This document shows positions 21,306 through 22,623 of a DNA stretch of 22,623 nucleotides, piece by piece (positions within the stretch are counted from its first letter, which is position 1; each line of letters starts with the position of its first letter). The DNA is from an uncultured Clostridium sp. GTDB taxonomy: Bacteria > Bacillota > Clostridia > Lachnospirales > Lachnospiraceae. The notes beneath the pieces are model-generated. The model was not told where the DNA came from. It made no database searches and was given only the letters and a program-made list of their open reading frames with translations. The stretch spans positions 1 to 22,623 of the forward strand of contig NZ_URHZ01000085.1 in the NCBI RefSeq assembly GCF_900547735.1. Direction: 5' to 3'. Both the position numbers and the translations under genes were made by a program.

Positions 21306-22262
21306 CTATAATCCTAAGTAAGCTACAAGGCAAAGGATTGCCGTTATAATCGAAAATACAGCCACGACTCTCGTCTCCGACCAGCCGCAAAGCTCAAAGT
21401 GGTGATGGATCGGGGCCATCTTGAAAACACGTTTGCCGCCGGACTTTTTAAAATAGGTCACCTGGATGATGACCGACAGGACCTCCACCAGATAAATCAG
21501 GCCCACAACGGCGATAAAGAGAGGCATCTGCATCATAAACGCGCTGGACGCCACAAAGCCTCCCAGAGCCAGGGAACCGGTGTCACCCATAAACACCCTG
21601 GCCGGATATACATTGAACAGCAGGAAGCCTAAAAGACTGCCTACTACGGCGCCTGTAATCGGGCTGATGCCGCTGTTCTCACCGATGGCTACGATCGTAA
21701 AGAAGGTGGCCACCAGAATCGTCACACTGGTACAAAGACCGTCCAGACCGTCGGTAAAATTCACACCGTTATCCGTTCCCAGGACGATAAAGAAAAGGGC
21801 CGGAACAAAAAGCCAGACCGGCATCTCCAGAACTTTCCCCGTAAACGGAATGATCATTCCCGTTCCAATCTCATCGGATGTAATAATATAATACGCGAAA
21901 ATTCCCGTAATAATGATCTGACCTATCAGTTTCTGCCCCGGATTCAGTCCTTCCGAGCGCTTCATAACAATCTTGATATAGTCGTCCAGAAAACCTATCA
22001 CGCCGAAACCGGCCGTGACAAACAGAACGGGGATAATCTTCGGATAATCCTTCAGATAGAGCAGGGAAGTTATGATAATGCTTGAAAGAATTACCAGTCC
22101 CCCCATCGTCGGAGTCCCCTGTTTTTTCAAATGGGCCTGCGGTCCGTCATCCCTGACCTGCTGCCCAAATTTCAGCTTGTGAAGAAACGGTATCACGATT
22201 GGACACAGAATCGCGCTGATTACAAATGCGATAATTACCGCCAGTATTGTCTCATTAACCAT
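21306..22262 (-). CDS. mraY: Phospho-N-acetylmuramoyl-pentapeptide transferase MraY
   Basis: MraY moves phospho-MurNAc-pentapeptide onto undecaprenyl phosphate to make lipid I. The 318-residue protein has about ten membrane helices. Motifs: DDGPQAHLKKQGTPTMGG (38-55), the Asp pair in FLDDYIK (Asp93-Asp94), NFTDGLDGL (168-176), MGDTGS (225-230) and the PIHHHFE loop (284-290). The ATG has GAGGTG 5 bases upstream and follows a sigma-A promoter, so mraY is the first gene of this transcription unit. At least 360 bases upstream contain repeats rather than the ftsI or murF genes often found there. Confidence 0.96.
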   Translation of the reverse strand: MVNETILAVIIAFVISAILCPIVIPFLHKLKFGQQVRDDGPQAHLKKQGTPTMGGLVILSSIIITSLLYLKDYPKIIPVLFVTAGFGVIGFLDDYIKIVMKRSEGLNPGQKLIGQIIITGIFAYYIITSDEIGTGMIIPFTGKVLEMPVWLFVPALFFIVLGTDNGVNFTDGLDGLCTSVTILVATFFTIVAIGENSGISPITGAVVGSLLGFLLFNVYPARVFMGDTGSLALGGFVASSAFMMQMPLFIAVVGLIYLVEVLSVIIQVTYFKKSGGKRVFKMAPIHHHFELCGWSETRVVAVFSIITAILCLVAYLGL

Positions 22263-22335
22263 GTCACACCTCTAATTCTTATGTAGCCTCTGCCTTGTAT
22301 TTTTCTATTATTCAAAATTTACTACATACGAAAAT

Positions 22336-22364
22336 AGTATACGTCTTTTTAATGGAATAATCAA
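22336..22364 (-). promoter_or_regulatory. Sigma-A promoter of the mraY-murD-ftsW-murA-divIB unit
   Basis: TTGATT (22359-22364) and TATACT (22336-22341) on the minus strand are separated by 17 bases, giving a leader of about 65 bases to the mraY ATG. Confidence 0.8.
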
Positions 22365-22460
22365 CCTTTTTCCGTGTGGTCCGCCTGGTCCGCCTTGCAG
22401 TTGAGATGCGGGAACGGCTCTGAAAGATGGCGGACGGGGTGGGGAGGTTTTGGTGGGTGG

Positions 22461-22516
22461 GTCTTCAGTCCCGGTTTATTAAGTGTCGTGAAGGGGAATC
22501 CGGAGAAAAAAATTCC
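22461..22516 (-). repeat. Dispersed repeat R2, copy 3
   Basis: Read on the minus strand, a GGAAT...CTCCGGATTCCCC hairpin is followed after 18 bases by CCGGGACTGAAGAC, the same order and spacing as in copy 1 (29-83). The sequence beyond the core diverges. No gene is supported in 22365-22623. Confidence 0.6.
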
Positions 22517-22590
22517 TTCGGGGACTCGCTCCCGCTTGTGGAATACGAAACGGATGCTAGATTCAAAAAAACCTGCCACCGCACGCTTTT

Positions 22591-22621
22591 GCACTAAGCT
22601 CGATAGGACCTCGCTAAGTGC
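22591..22621. repeat. Hairpin at the right window edge
   Basis: GCACTAAGC (22591-22599) pairs with GCTAAGTGC (22613-22621) with one mismatch, forming a 9-position stem with a 13-base loop. No T-tract is visible on either side. It may belong to the same intergenic repeat unit as R2 copy 3 or to a gene beyond the window. Confidence 0.45.
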
Positions 22622-22623
22622 TC

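Noticed and set aside
22361..22594. A 77-codon minus-strand frame at the right edge.
   Set aside because: It runs through the R2 repeat and its hairpins, is Pro/His/Lys-rich without a domain pattern, and no ribosome site is evident.

Overview
The window looks like chromosomal DNA of a spore-forming, Gram-positive anaerobe of the Lachnospiraceae (Clostridium symbiosum/Enterocloster-like). This rests on the gene content (spoIIGA, sigE, sigG, a YlmC/YmxH-family sporulation protein, a PepV dipeptidase, type III pantothenate kinase), strong GGAGG ribosome binding sites, sigma-A-type promoters and mid-range base composition. The genus is an inference. No rRNA, tRNA, CRISPR array, prophage or autonomous insertion sequence was seen.

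Layout, left to right. 1-2400: a dispersed repeat, a YlmC/YmxH-family gene, an unusual FAD-domain lipoprotein without a capping domain, and a small two-helix membrane protein. 2359-6064: a minus-strand unit prfC-yqeY-pepV behind a good sigma-A promoter. 6065-9627: an alpha/beta hydrolase with a Gly/Ser/Asn-rich insert, coaX, and a small lipoprotein, separated by intergenic elements. 9628-11406: an SseB-like protein and divergent sigG. 11407-14700: a membrane acyltransferase with a structured leader, overlapping tail-to-tail with sigE, then spoIIGA. 15000-22364: a division and cell-wall (dcw) cluster read on the minus strand, mraY-murD-ftsW/spoVE-murA-divIB-ftsZ, with promoters before mraY and before ftsZ and a hairpin terminator after ftsZ.

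How the genes fit together. MraY, MurD and MurA make peptidoglycan precursor, the SEDS protein polymerises it, and DivIB and FtsZ place it at the septum. Directly downstream lies the pair that starts the mother-cell programme: SpoIIGA is the membrane protease that processes pro-sigma-E. SigG, the late forespore sigma factor, is nearby but inverted and cut off from sigE by the acyltransferase gene. The spoIIGA promoter has a 21-bp spacer and Spo0A-box-like sites, much like the atypical Bacillus subtilis spoIIG promoter.

The most interesting non-gene signal is a set of miniature inverted-repeat elements with GTTACTGTTC/GTAACAGTTC-type ends. Two have perfect 8-bp target duplications (CTGCCTTA at 6248/6409 and GACAGTAG at 14561/14657), and a 29-bp palindromic third has a 7/8 duplication. 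One of them sits in the spoIIGA leader, where it would form a cloverleaf-like RNA. Older or partial relatives lie near 1871-1960 and 7611-7721. A second, unrelated repeat (core CGGGACTGAAGAC) occurs near both window ends and between sigG and the acyltransferase.
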